Shown here: positions 19,889 through 31,105 of the stretch, piece by piece
Numbering within the stretch: position 1 is the first letter of the stretch
Layout of the letters: the number at the start of each line of letters is the position of its first letter
Assembly: GCA_964016985.1 (NCBI GenBank)
Contig: OZ024828.1
Span: 33,743,136-33,807,135, forward strand
DNA: 64,000 nucleotides
Direction of reading: 5' to 3'
Source: Anodontia alba
Taxonomy: Eukaryota > Mollusca > Bivalvia > Lucinida > Lucinidae
Made by a program: the position numbers and the translations under genes
Notes under the pieces: generated by a model
Told to the model about the DNA's origin: nothing
The model's input: the letters and a program-made list of their open reading frames with translations, nothing else
The model's database searches: none

Positions 19889-20189
19889 TTAACCCATAAA
19901 AAGCTAACCACAACTGCAGGAGATATTTGGATTTTTTTTCCCTATTTTCAGACAAAATAAGGCTTGGCACTTCATGTCAGTTGTCTGCCTAGCAGATGAT
20001 TCACATGAAATGCCAATTCCAAGAAAAATTAGTATTGATAATATTTAGAATACTCTCTGCTACAGTTTTTCTTTGCTTTAAGCGATAAAGCATCATTTAC
20101 TGCAGCGTCTCAGGGGCAATATTCTTTTTAAAAGAATAAAAATTTATGATGTCATCTGCTGCAGTTATGACTGGTACTTTAAGGGTTAA
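19889..20189. repeat. Family A MITE plus a second A right end
   Basis: TTAACCCATAAAAAGC opens a worn A (hairpin GTTGTCTGCCTAGCAGATGA) ending near 20090. From about 20120, another A right end (CATCTGCTGCAGTTATGACT to CTTTAAGGGTTAA) abuts the B element at 20186. Confidence 0.6.
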
Positions 20190-20399
20190 CCCTTGTCCTG
20201 TTGAAACCAGAATTACCCTACCTTTGCAAACAGTGTAGATCCAGATCAGTTGGCTTCTGAGGAAGCCATGTGATCTGGATCTGCACTATTTGTCATTTAG
20301 TATGTGAATTTATGTCAACACTCCAGATTAAGTAAACTGATTGGCTGTCAGTTAGAAATGGGCATGGTATCTTAATTTATTCAGCATGACAAGGGTTAA
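20186..20399. repeat. TTAA MITE family B, reverse orientation
   Basis: TTAACCCTTGTCCTGTTGAA to TCAGCATGACAAGGGTTAA. Hairpin GATCCAGATCAGTTGGCTTC and its complement. The left TTAA is also the end of the preceding A sequence. Confidence 0.8.
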
Positions 20400-20526
20400 T
20401 CATCAACCAACAGCAAATGTTCTTTGATCCAATTGAATGGATATGCTCTTTGCAAGTGTTGATTTTTTTTCATATAAATGCATAAGATGGTCTTCAGGAG
20501 AGAGCAAAGATCAGCTGTATTATTGA
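20400..20526. other. Unassigned spacer
   Basis: Short AT-rich spacer between B and D elements; nothing recognised. Confidence 0.25.
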
Positions 20527-20716
20527 AAGCTGGGTAAATTTCCAGCAGACAACATTTTGAAATATTTCTCTTACCTTTCCCAGAAAATTATTTGAGATTT
20601 CATGCAAATGTCTTCTTAAGAGACAATTTGCATGAATTTTTTTTCAAAGCCTTTTTATGGGAAAAATAAGAAAAGTATCACCCATTTGTGGTCTGCTGAA
20701 TTAATGGTGAAGGTTA
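20527..20716. repeat. TTAA MITE family D with TTAA in its loop
   Basis: GCTGGGTAAATTTCCAGCAG to GGTGAAGGTTAA. The hairpin tip reads TCTTCTTAAGAGAC, so an intact D loop carries TTAA, the site occupied in the copies at 45608 and 58473. Confidence 0.7.
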
Positions 20717-20805
20717 ATGCTCCTGGATGGCTTTGGAACATCTAAATGGTATATACAGAAGCCATAATAGTTCCATACCAGGCTATAATGTCAGACAAAT
20801 TTTAG

Positions 20806-21202
20806 CTCTTAAAGTGCTAATCACAACAACAGCAGACAACACTTTTATTTATTTATCATCACTTATTTATTTTATTTTTTTTGTAGTTTTAGAGAAAATA
20901 AGGCTTGGCATGTCTTATTTTCTCTGAAAAGTAATAATAAAAAAAATTACCATGCCATCAGCTATAATTTTACTAAGTGTTTTAACCCTTGTCCTGCTGA
21001 ATAAATTAAGATGCCACGTCCACTTCTAATTTTCAGCCAGTCAGATTACCTGAATCAGATTGTTGCTTTAAATTTACATACTTACTGGCAAACAGTGCAG
21101 TTCCAGGTCAGTTGGCTTCTTCAGAAGCCAACTGATCTGGATCTACATTGTTTTCAACGGCAGGGTATATCTGGGTTCAGCAGGACAAGGGTTAAGAGTT
21201 AA
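20806..21202. repeat. Family A MITE with B inserted near its right end
   Basis: A body from CTCTTAAAGTGCTAATCACA to CTAAGTGTT. B occupies 20982-21195, and TTAAGAGTTAA follows it. Family A ends TTTAAGGGTTAA, so B seems to have used the inner TTAA and left the last few bases beyond itself. Confidence 0.6.
20982..21195. repeat. TTAA MITE family B, forward orientation
   Basis: TTAACCCTTGTCCTGCTGAA to CAGCAGGACAAGGGTTAA. Hairpin GTTGGCTTCTTCAGAAGCCA inside the GATCCAG/CTGGATC core. Confidence 0.85.
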
Positions 21203-21773
21203 ACGGATATTAAAGTAGAACAGAGATTCTTGAAATGAATACTGATATACAGTCATACATAAAGTTTGATTGGGAGTCAGGCCATTAATTTAAATTGTCT
21301 TCTAGTGTGCCATTTAATGGCATATGAAATGCCCATGGCTACACATACAAATATTTTAATGTAAACTCTGCAAATTTAATTTTAAACCAACCTAGAATAA
21401 ATAACAAAATTTCAAAGGAGAATCACAACAGTTGTTAATTTCATTTAAAAAAAAACAAACAAACAACTAAACACTTTCCTTGGAACATTGTATACTTTAG
21501 ATAAAAAAAAAAAAATAGGTACAAAACTTGTTTGGCATTATAAAGAAATATTCTTTTGTGAATTTTCAGTTCTTAGCCTAGAAATATATCTCTGGGGCCC
21601 CTTAATGACTGCTTTTGTTCATGTTATGATCATTTATAAAGAGATCAACAACCACAGAATTGATTTATACCATGAAAATATCAAGTATTATAGAATTTAT
21701 TATATCTCAGTTATGACCTAATTCTATATAAATGGTACAATTTGAACAAGACTCCATTCTTTTGGTCACTGAC
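21203..21773. other. No gene or recognised repeat
   Basis: AT-rich. The plus-strand open frame at 21488-21721 has no recognisable family and poor composition. Confidence 0.3.
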
Positions 21774-21993
21774 TTAACCTTTAAGGCACCAAACAAAATT
21801 TGTAGCAGACAGCTTTCTAAATTTCTTATTTTTTTTTATTTTTTCAGAAAAAATAAGTCTTGACATTTTATGTGAATCATATGATTCACATGAAATGTTG
21901 ACTTATTTCCTCTGAAAAATAAAAAAGAATGAATAAAGGAATGAATGAAAAATTGTCTTCTGCTGTAGTTGTGATCAGCACTTTAAGGGTTAA
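21774..21993. repeat. TTAA MITE family A
   Basis: TTAACCTTTAAGGCACC to AGCACTTTAAGGGTTAA. Central palindrome GTGAATCATATGATTCAC. Confidence 0.8.
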
Positions 21994-22840
21994 ATAATGA
22001 TGGGAAACAATGCCATGTTTAACCTTGGATTTACAGATGAAAATTGGCAGAAAAAGGCAGTACTCCATTTTCTTCTGAAAACAACAACAAAAACAAAACA
22101 AAACAAAACAACAAACAATGACCTCTTTTGTTTACTGACAGTTGTCAGCCCTGTTAGTTTTGTTCCAAGATTCTCAGAGAAAAGGCAGACCATCATAGAT
22201 AGCTTTATAGATACTTGAAACAGGAAGCAATAAGATATTTTGTCCTTGACCTATTTTTTACACTGGTGATTATTATGTTAGTCCATCCCAACCAGATTCA
22301 TTTGTGTCATGTGCTGACAAAAACCACAACATATAAACATGCTATGAGTCTTTCAAATGAAACAGCTATTACATGTACTATAGAGCAAAACATAACTTGT
22401 CTGAGTAGTTTGAGACCTGATTCTTAGTGTGTGTTTGATTGGAGATTTACAAAGATACTTGCCCAAGTTGGTAAATCAGGAAACTTCAAGATACAGGATT
22501 TTAACTAATAAAAAATTCTATGTACCATTCAGAAAATGATAGTCTGCTTCAGATATGTGCCAAGTTAATGGCACTGAACAATATCAGATCATAAAATTGG
22601 TGCTTTAATCAGTAAATCTTGCTTTTTTTGGCACTGAGATTAATGTCAAAGCGCAAAAAATGCACTGTACTGGAATTATGCCCATAAGCTAATCATTACG
22701 TTAACAAGTTCTTGTAACGACACTTTACCACAGTTTTCCCCTACAATATATAGTGAAAAAGAGATCTGCATTATCAGATGGATTTAGAATTTTGCAGTTT
22801 ATAAACCAGCTTTCAGTTTGTTTATTACTTCTTGTAACCT
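21994..22840. other. No gene or recognised repeat
   Basis: Contains a CAAAA-type simple tract (22078-22113) and small open frames on both strands without signatures. Confidence 0.3.
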
Positions 22841-24264
22841 TTTTAGCTCAGCCGGAGAGCTAATTGGATAAACAGATGTCCATTGTTGGCGTCGTCTGCA
22901 ACATCAGCATTTACAAACGACATCTCCTCAGAAACTGCTGGGCTGATTGAAACCAAATTACATATGGTCTCCATGGGGTAGGGGAATAAAATTTTGTTCA
23001 TGAGGTCTGGGTCACATGACCAAGATGGCTGCCCCGATTATGTATAGAAAAAAAACAATTAAAAATCTTCTTCTCAGAAACCTAATGGTAGATGACCTTG
23101 AAACTTGGTATGCAGCATTGTTGGCTCCAGCCCTATCAAGCTTGATGAAAGATGACCCATGATTGACCTTGACCTTTTTACCACAAGGTCAAATTCAGTC
23201 ATTTAGGCTTTTGTATATAAAAAAAAAAACGAAAAAAAAACAAAAAACGAAAAAAAAAACACAAAAAAACAGAGATTTTTTTTTTTTTTTTTTTTGATTC
23301 TATTGTAGCCTGTGACATCAAAGTTGATTTATGCAATCAACTAAATGAACTTTAATAAATACAAAAGGTCAAGGTCTTTACTGACCTTTGTCCTGGCTGC
23401 TTCAGATTCAGTATTTTTAACTTTTCCAAAACCGCTGGGCTGATTGAAACCAAATTACATGTGGAGCTTCTGTAGGATTGGGAAATGAAATTTTGTGCAT
23501 TGGAACTGGGTCACATGACCAAGATAGCCACCATGCCCATATATGGTAAAAATCCATTGAAAAATCTGCTTCTCAGGAATGAAAGGCTGATGACCTTGAA
23601 ACTTTGTATGCAGCATTGGGGATGCAAGCCCTACAAAGTTTATCCACATGATGGCCCTTGGTATCAGCTTGGGTGGACTTCTCTGAAGCTATTGTAGCTT
23701 ATGACATCAAAGTTGATTTATGCAGTCAGCTAAATGAACTTTAATAAATACCAAAAGTCAAGGTCATTTACTGACCCTGGTCCTAGTTCCCTTGATACAG
23801 TAATTTTAAAATCTTTTTTACATCTGCTAGGCAAATAGAAACAAAACTTCATATTGATCCTCAATGGGACTGGGAAATCAAAGTTTGTTCATGCGATCTG
23901 GGACACATTACCAAGATGGTTGTCATGCCCATATATGGTAAAAAAAGATTTGAAATTGTTCATCCCTGGAACTGAAAGTCTGATGACCTTGAAACTTGGT
24001 ATGCAGCATTAGGGACTCTGGTTTTACTTGTTTTTTTCAAATGATGACCCTTCGTTGACTTTGACCTATTTACAACAAGGTCAATTTGAGTCTCTTAGAA
24101 TTTTGTATGGCAAAAAGGCAAAACAGTGGAATTTTAGCTAACCAGAGCTGAAAGGCACCAGTGGAGGTTATAGGATAGTCAGTAGTCCATTGTCCGTATT
24201 TGTTGGGTGTTGTCGTCATCAACACTTGAGCTCTCATGAACGTAATGGCCCATGGGCCACTTGT
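22841..24264 (+). repeat. Long array-type repeat T (three diverged units)
   Basis: Opens TTTTAGCTCAGCCGGAGAGC and ends ATGGCCCATGGGCCACTTGT. Each unit has CACATGACCAAGATGGCTGC or a variant (about 23010, 23510, 23905), then CCTTGAAACTTGGTATGCAG and TTGACCTTTTTACCACAAGG. Same end pattern as 49806-51771. An A/T tract at 23218-23296 interrupts it. Confidence 0.75.
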
Positions 24265-24394
24265 TTACTGCATAAATCAGTCTTGATATACTTGATAACC
24301 AAAATCTTACCACTTTCCCGTAATATATGGTGAAATATCATGACTAACATAGCTCAAGATAAAAGGGTCAATTTAGTAACTGCTGTTGTGACTT

Positions 24395-24573
24395 TGCCTT
24401 TATCATTCTGTGGGAAAATTTAGCGGACAACAAATTGATGATACTTCTCTTATTTTTCCCAGGTTTTGAGAAATAGGCATTGACATTTCATGCAAATTGT
24501 CTCATAAGGAAAAATAAGAAAAGTATTTCAAATGTTATCGGCTAGAATTTTTACCCAACATACTGAATGTTAA
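24395..24573. repeat. TTAA MITE family D, shortened hairpin
   Basis: AATTTAGCGGACAACAAATT to CCCAACATACTGAATGTTAA. The right arm of the hairpin is deleted after ATTGTCTCATAAGG. Shares its final TTAA with the next B element. Confidence 0.65.
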
Positions 24574-24777
24574 CCCTAGTTCTTCTGAACCCAGATATGT
24601 CCTTCCGTTGCAAACAGTGTAGATCCAGATCAGTTGGCTTCTGAAGAACTGAGCTGGATCTGAACTGTTTCCCGTTGGGTATGTTAATTTATATCAACAA
24701 TCTGGATCAAGTTATCTGATTGGCTGAAAATTAGAAATGGGTGTGCATCTTAATTCATTCAGCATGGCAAGGGTTAA
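24570..24777. repeat. TTAA MITE family B, reverse orientation
   Basis: TTAACCCTAGTTCTTCTGAA to CAGCATGGCAAGGGTTAA. The hairpin tip is deleted (GGCTTCTGAAGAACTGAGC). Confidence 0.75.
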
Positions 24778-24921
24778 GAGTTAATGAAGAATTTATTGTC
24801 ATACTTGAGCAAAGCATGTAGACTTAAATCAAACTGCTCCTTAAGGACCTGATTGATCAAATCTACGCTGTTTGACATTCAGACAGCGCTTTTCTGCAAA
24901 CATCATAGAATTGTTCAAATT

Positions 24922-25337
24922 TTAACCCTTGTCATGCTGAATAAATTTAGATGCCACACCCACTTCTAATTTTCAGCCAATCAGTTTACTTGATTCAGGT
25001 TGTGGATACAAATTCACTTACTGAATGACAAACAGTTCAGATCCAGATCAGTTGGCCTCTTCACCTTATTCCACTCTGAGGGACAATTCAGCAGACAACA
25101 AATTGATGATACTTCTCTAATTTTTCCCAGGATTTGAGAAAATAGGCTTTGACATTTCATGCAGATTGTCAGCCAGTCAGTTTACTTGATCCAGGTTGTT
25201 GATATAAATTCACTTACTGAATTACGAAGAGTGCAGAACCAGATCCGGATTCTTCAGCAGCCAACTGATCTGGATCTACATTTTTTTTTATTGTTAACAA
25301 AGGCAGGTCATATCTTGGTTCAGTAGGACTAGGGTTA
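24922..25337. repeat. Composite of B with a D half inside
   Basis: B left end (TTAACCCTTGTCATGCTGAA) to the hairpin tip GGCCTCTTCACC. Then a D left half (TTCCACTCTGAGGGACAATT to CATGCAGATTGTC), then a second B left arm and B right end to AGGGTTAA. It looks like unequal exchange or template switching between neighbours. Confidence 0.6.
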
Positions 25338-25439
25338 ACAATAGTAATTGTGTGTGGATATTTTAGTATGGTATTGGAGTTATATCATACGACTAACATT
25401 AAGGAGGAGTATTTAGTGATAATTCAAGGATAATTTTCC

Positions 25440-25525
25440 CCAGTTCTCCATGCAAAATGTTGTTGGAAGGCACTTCTAATGAGTATCCAAAACTTATATT
25501 TTTATCAAGAAATAAGAAAAATTAA
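25440..25525. repeat. Half of family H
   Basis: GAAGGCACTTCTAATGAGTA to ATCAAGAAATAAGAAAAAT, the right half of H without its left partner. Confidence 0.5.
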
Positions 25526-25582
25526 CCCTGAATTATAATTAAATACTCATCCAAATATTCAGTTAATTACTGTGCTACTTAC

Positions 25583-25830
25583 TTTTTCAACTTTTTGGTG
25601 GTGCGCATCAGAACTCCCATATCTATATCATACCCTAATGGTTCACATTTATCATTTGTTTTACAGTTCCATTTGTTCTTTAATTTAGTTGGAATTTCTA
25701 TATGGGCCAGAATGTCACTGACTTCTGTTGCATCAGTAACTTCTGTATAGTCTGTGACAGCCCAGTCACCTATTGTCTGTATGCACAGCTTCCTACAGTA
25801 ATCCGAAGATTTATTGAAGCCATCATCCAT
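25583..25830 (-). CDS. Probable coding exon of unrecognised product, possibly the channel's 5' exon
   Basis: On the minus strand an ATG at 25830 (context GAATATGG) starts an open frame of about 83 codons: MDDGFNKSSDYCRKLCIQTI, then acidic residues, KWNCKTNDKCEPLGYD and a lysine-rich end (TTKKLK). The frame would stop three bases past a strong donor, AAAAA|GTAAGTAG, at 25583/25582. Composition is protein-like with five cysteines, and no repeat family overlaps it. No domain is recognised. The exon ends with two bases of a codon, and the channel exon at 4797 begins with the one base needed. Joining them would extend the channel's cytosolic N-terminus by about 90 residues. That link is inference; the exon may belong to another gene, and further exons could intervene. 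Confidence 0.5.
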
Positions 25831-26222
25831 ATTCAATTAAAATCACTTTTGTAGATAACATGTCTGGCCAGTCACGTTCCAACTGACTGTCCACAAGATT
25901 ATAAGACTTGCTTTCAGACAGTTCATTGAGAATTATTTTGTTAAGCTGTGGATGTAATCTTATACAAGAATTTTATTTCCACTATTTAAACCATGCACAA
26001 GCACATATGTATGGTAGTTAGTTTACCTGTGCTATAAAAAGCTAGGTCTTGCATCAGTGATTACAAGGGGAACCTTAACTCTTGAAGTCAGCAGGATATT
26101 GTGGACATCTACAAAATAATTTTTGCAATTCACCCAGTCAAGTTTCCAAACCTTTCAGGTAAACAAATCAGTTACTTAAAAAATTTAACTGAAAATCTGA
26201 CTTAAGATATTTGTTCTTTGTA
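25831..26222. other. No gene seen; upstream of the candidate exon
   Basis: Would hold the 5' UTR and promoter if the exon at 25583-25830 is a first coding exon. No TATA box is seen in the right orientation for the minus strand, and no repeat is recognised. Confidence 0.3.
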
Positions 26223-26580
26223 CAGTATAACCCCAATGGCTCGAACCCAGATGGCTCATTTACTGTGGCTGATTCGAACTCTTTTTTCAGTCCCTCCAAA
26301 ATCCTTCCAGTAGCTCAAGAAAACAAATATTTAGGGATTTTTTCTTATTTTATTATGGAATTGTATGTTGTGCATACTCATTAGAATTGCCTCATCAAGG
26401 TGATTCTAATAAGTACACTCAACATACAATCATTGTGTAGAAAATCGAAAAGATTTCCCTAAATTATCGCTATTTGCTTCCTGAACTGATGCCATGATTA
26501 ACCCTCAGTGGCTCGAACTACCCATGTCTCGAACGAATTTCCATGGTCCCAAAGATAATCGAGCCATTGAGGTTCCACTG
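26223..26580. mobile_element. Pogo/Tigger-like MITE, 358 bp
   Basis: TA on both sides (26221-26222, 26581-26582). Ends CAGTATAACCCCAATGGCTC and inverse CAGTGGAACCTCAATGGCTC match the CAG-AACCTC style of pogo/Tigger. Centre is an H-like hairpin (GTGCATACTCATTAGAATTG). Second copy, same length, at 61897-62254. Confidence 0.85.
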
Positions 26581-26582
26581 TA

Positions 26583-26826
26583 TTTGCATTATACTTCTCA
26601 GTGACAGGCTTCTTTAGCATTTGTCAAAAACAAAAACGTATTTGTAACAAAAAAACAAAAAACAAAAAAAAACCAATAAAATTGTCAAGAACAAGAAAAA
26701 AAGAACTACACAAACATACAACATAGCCTTCCACTGTCACCAAGAGGAAGAAAGAGTAAAACAACTACCACAGATGTCCCATGTCTTTCAAACCATTGAA
26801 AAGCAAAGCAACCAGCTCACTCTTCC
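26583..26826. other. Unassigned, A-rich
   Basis: Includes A-rich simple sequence at 26630-26700; nothing else recognised. Confidence 0.25.
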
Positions 26827-27040
26827 TTAACCCTTGTCCTGCTGAATAAATTAAGATGCCATGCCCCCTTCTAATTTTCAGCCAATCAGATTACTTGATC
26901 CAGGTTATTGATACAAATTCAAATACTGAATGGCAAACAGTGCAGATCCAGATCAGTTGGCTTCTTTAGAAGCCAACTGATCTGGATCTACACTGTTTGC
27001 AAAGGTGGGACATATCCGGGTTCAGCAGGACAAGGGTTAA
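26827..27040. repeat. TTAA MITE family B, clean copy
   Basis: TTAACCCTTGTCCTGCTGAA to CAGCAGGACAAGGGTTAA. Perfect hairpin tip GTTGGCTTCTTTAGAAGCCAAC. Good reference for B. Confidence 0.88.
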
Positions 27041-27220
27041 GGAGATGAGGAGTAGTCACAAAGTAACAGATGATTTAATGTATCAGCATTATATTGAAGT
27101 AAGGGCCAATGTTTTACAGTCTCCATTCAGGTAACTTAACAACAGCTCTGCTGCAGTAACAGCCTGTTCATTAAGAAGTTTTATGTTAGAAAAAAACAAC
27201 ACCAATGTAGTAGATTAATA

Positions 27221-27360
27221 GTTTTCTTTTTTCTCCGTGAAAAGATTTGTTATGGGTACTTATTAAAAATGCCATACCAAGGAATGCACTTCTAATAAGT
27301 GCAAACAATAATTATTTTCATGGAGAAATAAGAAAAATACAAAGCATTTTGCTTTAAAAC
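27221..27360. repeat. Family H MITE, diverged
   Basis: TTTTTTCTCCGTGAAAAG, TTATGGGTACTTATTAAAAA, then the inverted arm CACTTCTAATAAGTGC and CATGGAGAAATAAGAAAAAT. Confidence 0.55.
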
Positions 27361-27373
27361 AACATCAACAACA

Positions 27374-27376
<3 letters not shown>

Positions 27377-27427
<51 letters not shown>
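27377..27427. repeat. (AC)n microsatellite
   Basis: About 25 uninterrupted AC units. Confidence 0.97.
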
Positions 27428-27431
<4 letters not shown>

Positions 27432-28147
27432 CAAAAAAAAAAACACAAAACAAAATAGTGCTTCATCAAACTCTATGAGAAAAAAGGTACATTAGAATGT
27501 TTTTTTTTGTTTTTTTTTTAAATAAAATACTTTAAACCATCAGCATAATTTAGTCAATATACAATTTATTTCACATTACAAAACTGCTGTTTTACATGAT
27601 AAAACACAACCTGAAACATTTACAAGTTTACTGATACCACAACTTAGGAATATAATCCAGTAGAAGTTAATCTATACAAGAACATAGCTTAAAGAAATTC
27701 CCATTGCTCACAGGCTTTAGAGGTTTGCCTATTGATATTAAAAGCTCCAATTAAACAGTAATCCATCGCCTGGCTTCATCAGTGGGCTATTCTTATGTAG
27801 AAAATAGTTTGATTCATATCTTAATGAGTAACCCTCTTTTTTCTACCAGAAATCAAAACAATTTGTCATATATATTCTCAGACTGATATTTTCTGGCCAT
27901 CCATTTTTCCGTACAAATAATTTTAATTCACACTAGGATATGCTAGTATCTCCATCTGTTACTCACAAGTGCCCCCGAGACTATTGCCTTGATTGAGAAC
28001 CTTGTTTGACTAAGTAGATCTGCTTACATCCCCACTTTGATCATTTAAGTCAACCTTTATAAAATCTGATGGTTGTGCTTTTGATCTGAGGCACATATGT
28101 GATGTTAAGCTGTCACTTCACTGAGGAGCGAAGCGAAAAGAAAAAAA

Positions 28148-28148
<1 letters not shown>
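27428..28148. other. No gene or recognised repeat
   Basis: Apart from A and T tracts near 27430-27520, about 600 bp of non-repetitive sequence with no clear open frame. One of the longer repeat-free stretches. Confidence 0.3.
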
Positions 28149-28198
<50 letters not shown>

Positions 28199-28206
28199 AG
28201 GGAGGG
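28149..28206. repeat. (AG)n then (GGGA)n microsatellite
   Basis: About 20 AG units followed by GGAGGGAGGGAGGG. Confidence 0.97.
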
Positions 28207-28263
28207 TGGCAGGGAGCATAATGTTTAGACACCCATTATAGGACAGGTTATTATCATTAACCT

Positions 28264-28476
28264 TTAACCCTTGTCATGCTGAATAAATTAAGATGCCATG
28301 CCCACTTCTAATTTCCAGCCAATCAGATTACTTGATCCGAGTTTTTGTTAGAAATTTACATATTTAATGACAAACAGTGCAGATACAGATCAGTTGGCTT
28401 CTTCAGAAGCCAACTGATCTGGATCTACCCAGTTTGCTAAGACAGGGCATGCCATGTTCAGCAAGAGAAGGGTTAA
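28264..28476. repeat. TTAA MITE family B
   Basis: TTAACCCTTGTCATGCTGAA to TTCAGCAAGAGAAGGGTTAA. Hairpin tip GGCTTCTTCAGAAGCC. The right TTAA is also the left end of the D that follows. Confidence 0.85.
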
Positions 28477-28667
28477 CACTCGCTGGGCATATTCAGCAGA
28501 TGACAATCAGTAACCTTTTTTCATCTTTTTCCTAGAAAAAAAGCTATGGCATTTCCTTTGGAGACAGTTTGCATGAAATATCAAAACCTAGTTTATGGAA
28601 AAAGTTCGAAAAATATTTCAAAATGTCATTTTCTGAAATTTTTACCATGCTGAGTGCTAAGCGTTAA
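28473..28667. repeat. TTAA MITE family D
   Basis: TTAACACTCGCTGGGC to GCTGAGTGCTAAGCGTTAA. The left hairpin arm is partly deleted. Confidence 0.75.
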
Positions 28668-28732
28668 ATCCAAAAGAGAGATAATCGAAAAGATGAGGAA
28701 CCAGCTTTTAACCAAATGTTAACATGAAACAG

Positions 28733-29029
28733 AACAGTCTAGCTGGTGATCTGGAGGTTGCGGGTTTGAACCCCGCCAGGTCACCAACATTCTTTCTTGG
28801 AGATTTGATCATGAAATATTTTCTATGGTCATACTCTCCCTTCTACTGATTCAAGAAGGGCAGTTGTCAGTTTCTGGCGAAAGAATGTGCGCAATACTGG
28901 TTAACCGCTTAGAGGACCAAGCCTGACCAGCAAAAATGTGGTTAGGTAAACTGATCGCACTCGACATGACCCTATCAGGTTGACTGGCAGTAAAACCACA
29001 ACACAAATAAACAAACAGAACAAGCCTGT
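28733..29029 (+). mobile_element. tRNA-headed SINE, near full length
   Basis: Head GGTGATCTGGAGGTTGCGGG with a good B box (GGGTTTGAACCCC); core CTACTGATTCAAGAAGGGCA and GTCAGTTTCTGGCGAAAG; then GGTTAACCGCTTAGAGGACC and TTGACTGGCAGTAAAACC; tail of CAAATAAACAAACA. Among the best preserved here. Confidence 0.8.
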
Positions 29030-29059
29030 CTATTTATAAGCCACAAAGTCAGAAAACAT

Positions 29060-29262
29060 GCATTTGATGTGTGTGCCCAGCTTAGATTCAGATCAGCTTG
29101 CACATTTGTGCTCTCTGGTCAGAATCTTCACTGGGTACATTTTGAATCGCCAAGGATGCAAAGTTTTTTCATGCAGACAATAAAAGACTGATCAGACTGC
29201 GTGGATGTGCATGCAGATTTGAGTTGTCATTTGATAAACATATCAGAAAGTATTTTTTCGGC
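29060..29262. repeat. Repeat family Q
   Basis: ATTCAGATCAGCTTGCACAT, CTCTGGTCAGAATCTTCACT, then GACTGATCAGACTGCGTGGA. Confidence 0.5.
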
Positions 29263-29280
29263 TAATATCATCATGATAAG

Positions 29281-29522
29281 GCCTCAAGGTTATAAAATGT
29301 TTTTCATGCTCAACTTAGCTGAGCATGAAAATTTCTCTGCTAATAAATATGAAAATGCCAACTAAAGTTGGCATTTTCATATTTATTTGCAGATAAATTT
29401 TCATGCTCAGCTGAATTTAGCAAGAAAGAATTTGCAATTGTTAGTGATTTGAGATTTATTAGCAGGATAAATTTCATGCTCAGCTGAGTTGAGCATGAAA
29501 AAAGTTTTATATCCTCGGGGCT
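29281..29522. repeat. Palindromic MITE P with repeated internal hairpins
   Basis: Ends GGCCTCAAGGTTATAAAA and inverse AAGCCCCGAGGATATAAAAC. TTTTCATGCTCAACTTAGCT and variants occur near both ends, and a central perfect hairpin (AAATGCCAACTAAAGTTGGC) lies at about 29346-29387. Confidence 0.7.
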
Positions 29523-29559
29523 TGGTCAGTCTTCAGTTTTATGCTATCCAAACTAAGAT

Positions 29560-29735
29560 GAGTGTCCAAAAAGTTTTTTCTCCTAATTTTCTCCATGAAA
29601 ATATATGTTGTGGTTATTAGGTTACCTTGGCAATATGCTTCTAATGAGTACCCACAAAGTATGTTTGTGTGTGGAAATAAGAAATATATCATTACTTTTT
29701 GGTTGAAAAAAAAAAGCATCTTATCCGAATCTATT
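29560..29735. repeat. Family H MITE
   Basis: TCTCCATGAAAATATATGTT, the shortened tip TTATTAGGTTACCTTGGC, then CTTCTAATGAGTACCCAC and GCATCTTATCCGAATCTA. Confidence 0.6.
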
Positions 29736-30199
29736 ATTATTGTCTGATACAATTATTTCTTTGGTATATCTGTTGCAGGATAGAATTGTACTTACAAGAA
29801 TAATAACCCATTGAATTACTGAATTATCTGCCCCATGCTTTTATTTAATTTTTGTTTTGTACTATATATCAAATTGAGTCAAATACCTGATAATCATGCA
29901 GTGTAATATTTTGGCTAAACCATTTGAAATATTTTAATGAAACGTGCTGAAAAAGCAAGCTAACAGATCTTACATTTGTGAATGTACAAAATTATCTCCC
30001 TCTTTTCATTTTCATTTAATGATAACTTCTGAGCTGTTTGAATTACCAGGCCAGTTTTTATCAAGGAACATATTTGGTTGGAAACTGTTGCACACAATTT
30101 TTTAAAGAATCAAAGAAGAGTTGATGACATGATTTTGGCACTTCTTGTCTTAGCTGAATTTAGCTCATACAGAAACACTGTGGTGAATAAATTAAGCGT
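29736..30199. other. No gene or recognised repeat
   Basis: AT-rich, no credible coding frame. Confidence 0.3.
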
Positions 30200-31105
30200 A
30201 AAATGCCAGTGCAGAGCCGAGTTAACAAGGAAAATGTCAAAGCAATAGAAATACTTCTCCTTAACAGAAAGACAAGTTGACTGTTAACTTGGTAGGAAGT
30301 ATCGAGCCCTCTTGTAGATCAAAATTGGCTAAATTCATTCCGATCAGAAATCCAAGGTGGCCACCATGACCGCCATCTTGAAAATCTATTTTGGGCTTCT
30401 TCTCCTGAACCAAAAAGCCAATTGACTTGGGCCTTGGTAGGAAGTATCTGGGCAGCTTTTAGATCAAAAATAGCGAAAATTGTTTTGATCGGAAATCCAA
30501 GATGGCCCCCATGGCTGCCATTTTGAAAATCTGTTTTGCATTCTGCTCCTGAACTGAAAGGCCAATTGACAAGAAACTTTGTAGGAAGTATCTGGGCAAC
30601 TTGTAGATCAAAAATAGCTAAAATTATTCTGATTGAAAATCCAAGATGGCCACCACCTTGATAATCTATTTTGCACTGCTTCTTCTGAACCAAATGGCCA
30701 ATTGACTCAAAACTTGGTAGAAAGTATCGGAACAACTTGTAGATGAAAAATAGCTAAACTCTTTCTAATTAGAAATCCAAGCTGGCCACCATGGCTGCCA
30801 TCTTGAAAATCTATTTCAAAATACTTCTCCTTAATGGAAAGGCCAATTGACTGAAAACTTCATAGGAAGTACCAGGGTGACTTGTAGATAAAAAATATTT
30901 GAAATAGTTCAGATTTAAAATCCAAGGTGGTCACCATGGTTGACATCTTGAAAATCTATTTCGAACCTCTTTTCCTGAATTCAAAGGCCAATTGACTCAA
31001 ATCTTCATTGAAAGTATCAAGTTGACATGTTCAAATTACAGCCCAGGGGTCACTTGTCTGGTACACAGGTGAGCAATACAGGGCCACCTTGGCCCTCTTG
31101 TTTTT
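30200..31105 (+). repeat. Array-type repeat T, six units of ~140-145 bp
   Basis: Unit marked by GGCCAATTGACT (or variant) at about 30271, 30417, 30560, 30696, 30841 and 30986, then GGAAGTATC, AGATCAAAAATAGC and CCAAGATGGCC. Ends GGTGAGCAATACAGGGCCAC then TTGGCCCTCTTGTTTTTT, the same type of end as other T arrays. A 138-aa open frame on the minus strand lies inside and is a by-product. Confidence 0.85.

Noticed and set aside
26033..26040. TATAAAA as promoter of the candidate exon
   Set aside because: It is on the plus strand, the wrong orientation for the minus-strand exon at 25583-25830.
28740..28790. tRNA gene
   Set aside because: A good B box is present, but the sequence runs straight into the SINE core and the acceptor stem is not formed; it is a SINE head. 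The same holds at 14862, 31758 and 44940.
30319..30735. A 138-residue minus-strand frame
   Set aside because: It lies wholly inside tandem array T2; the protein repeats because the DNA does.
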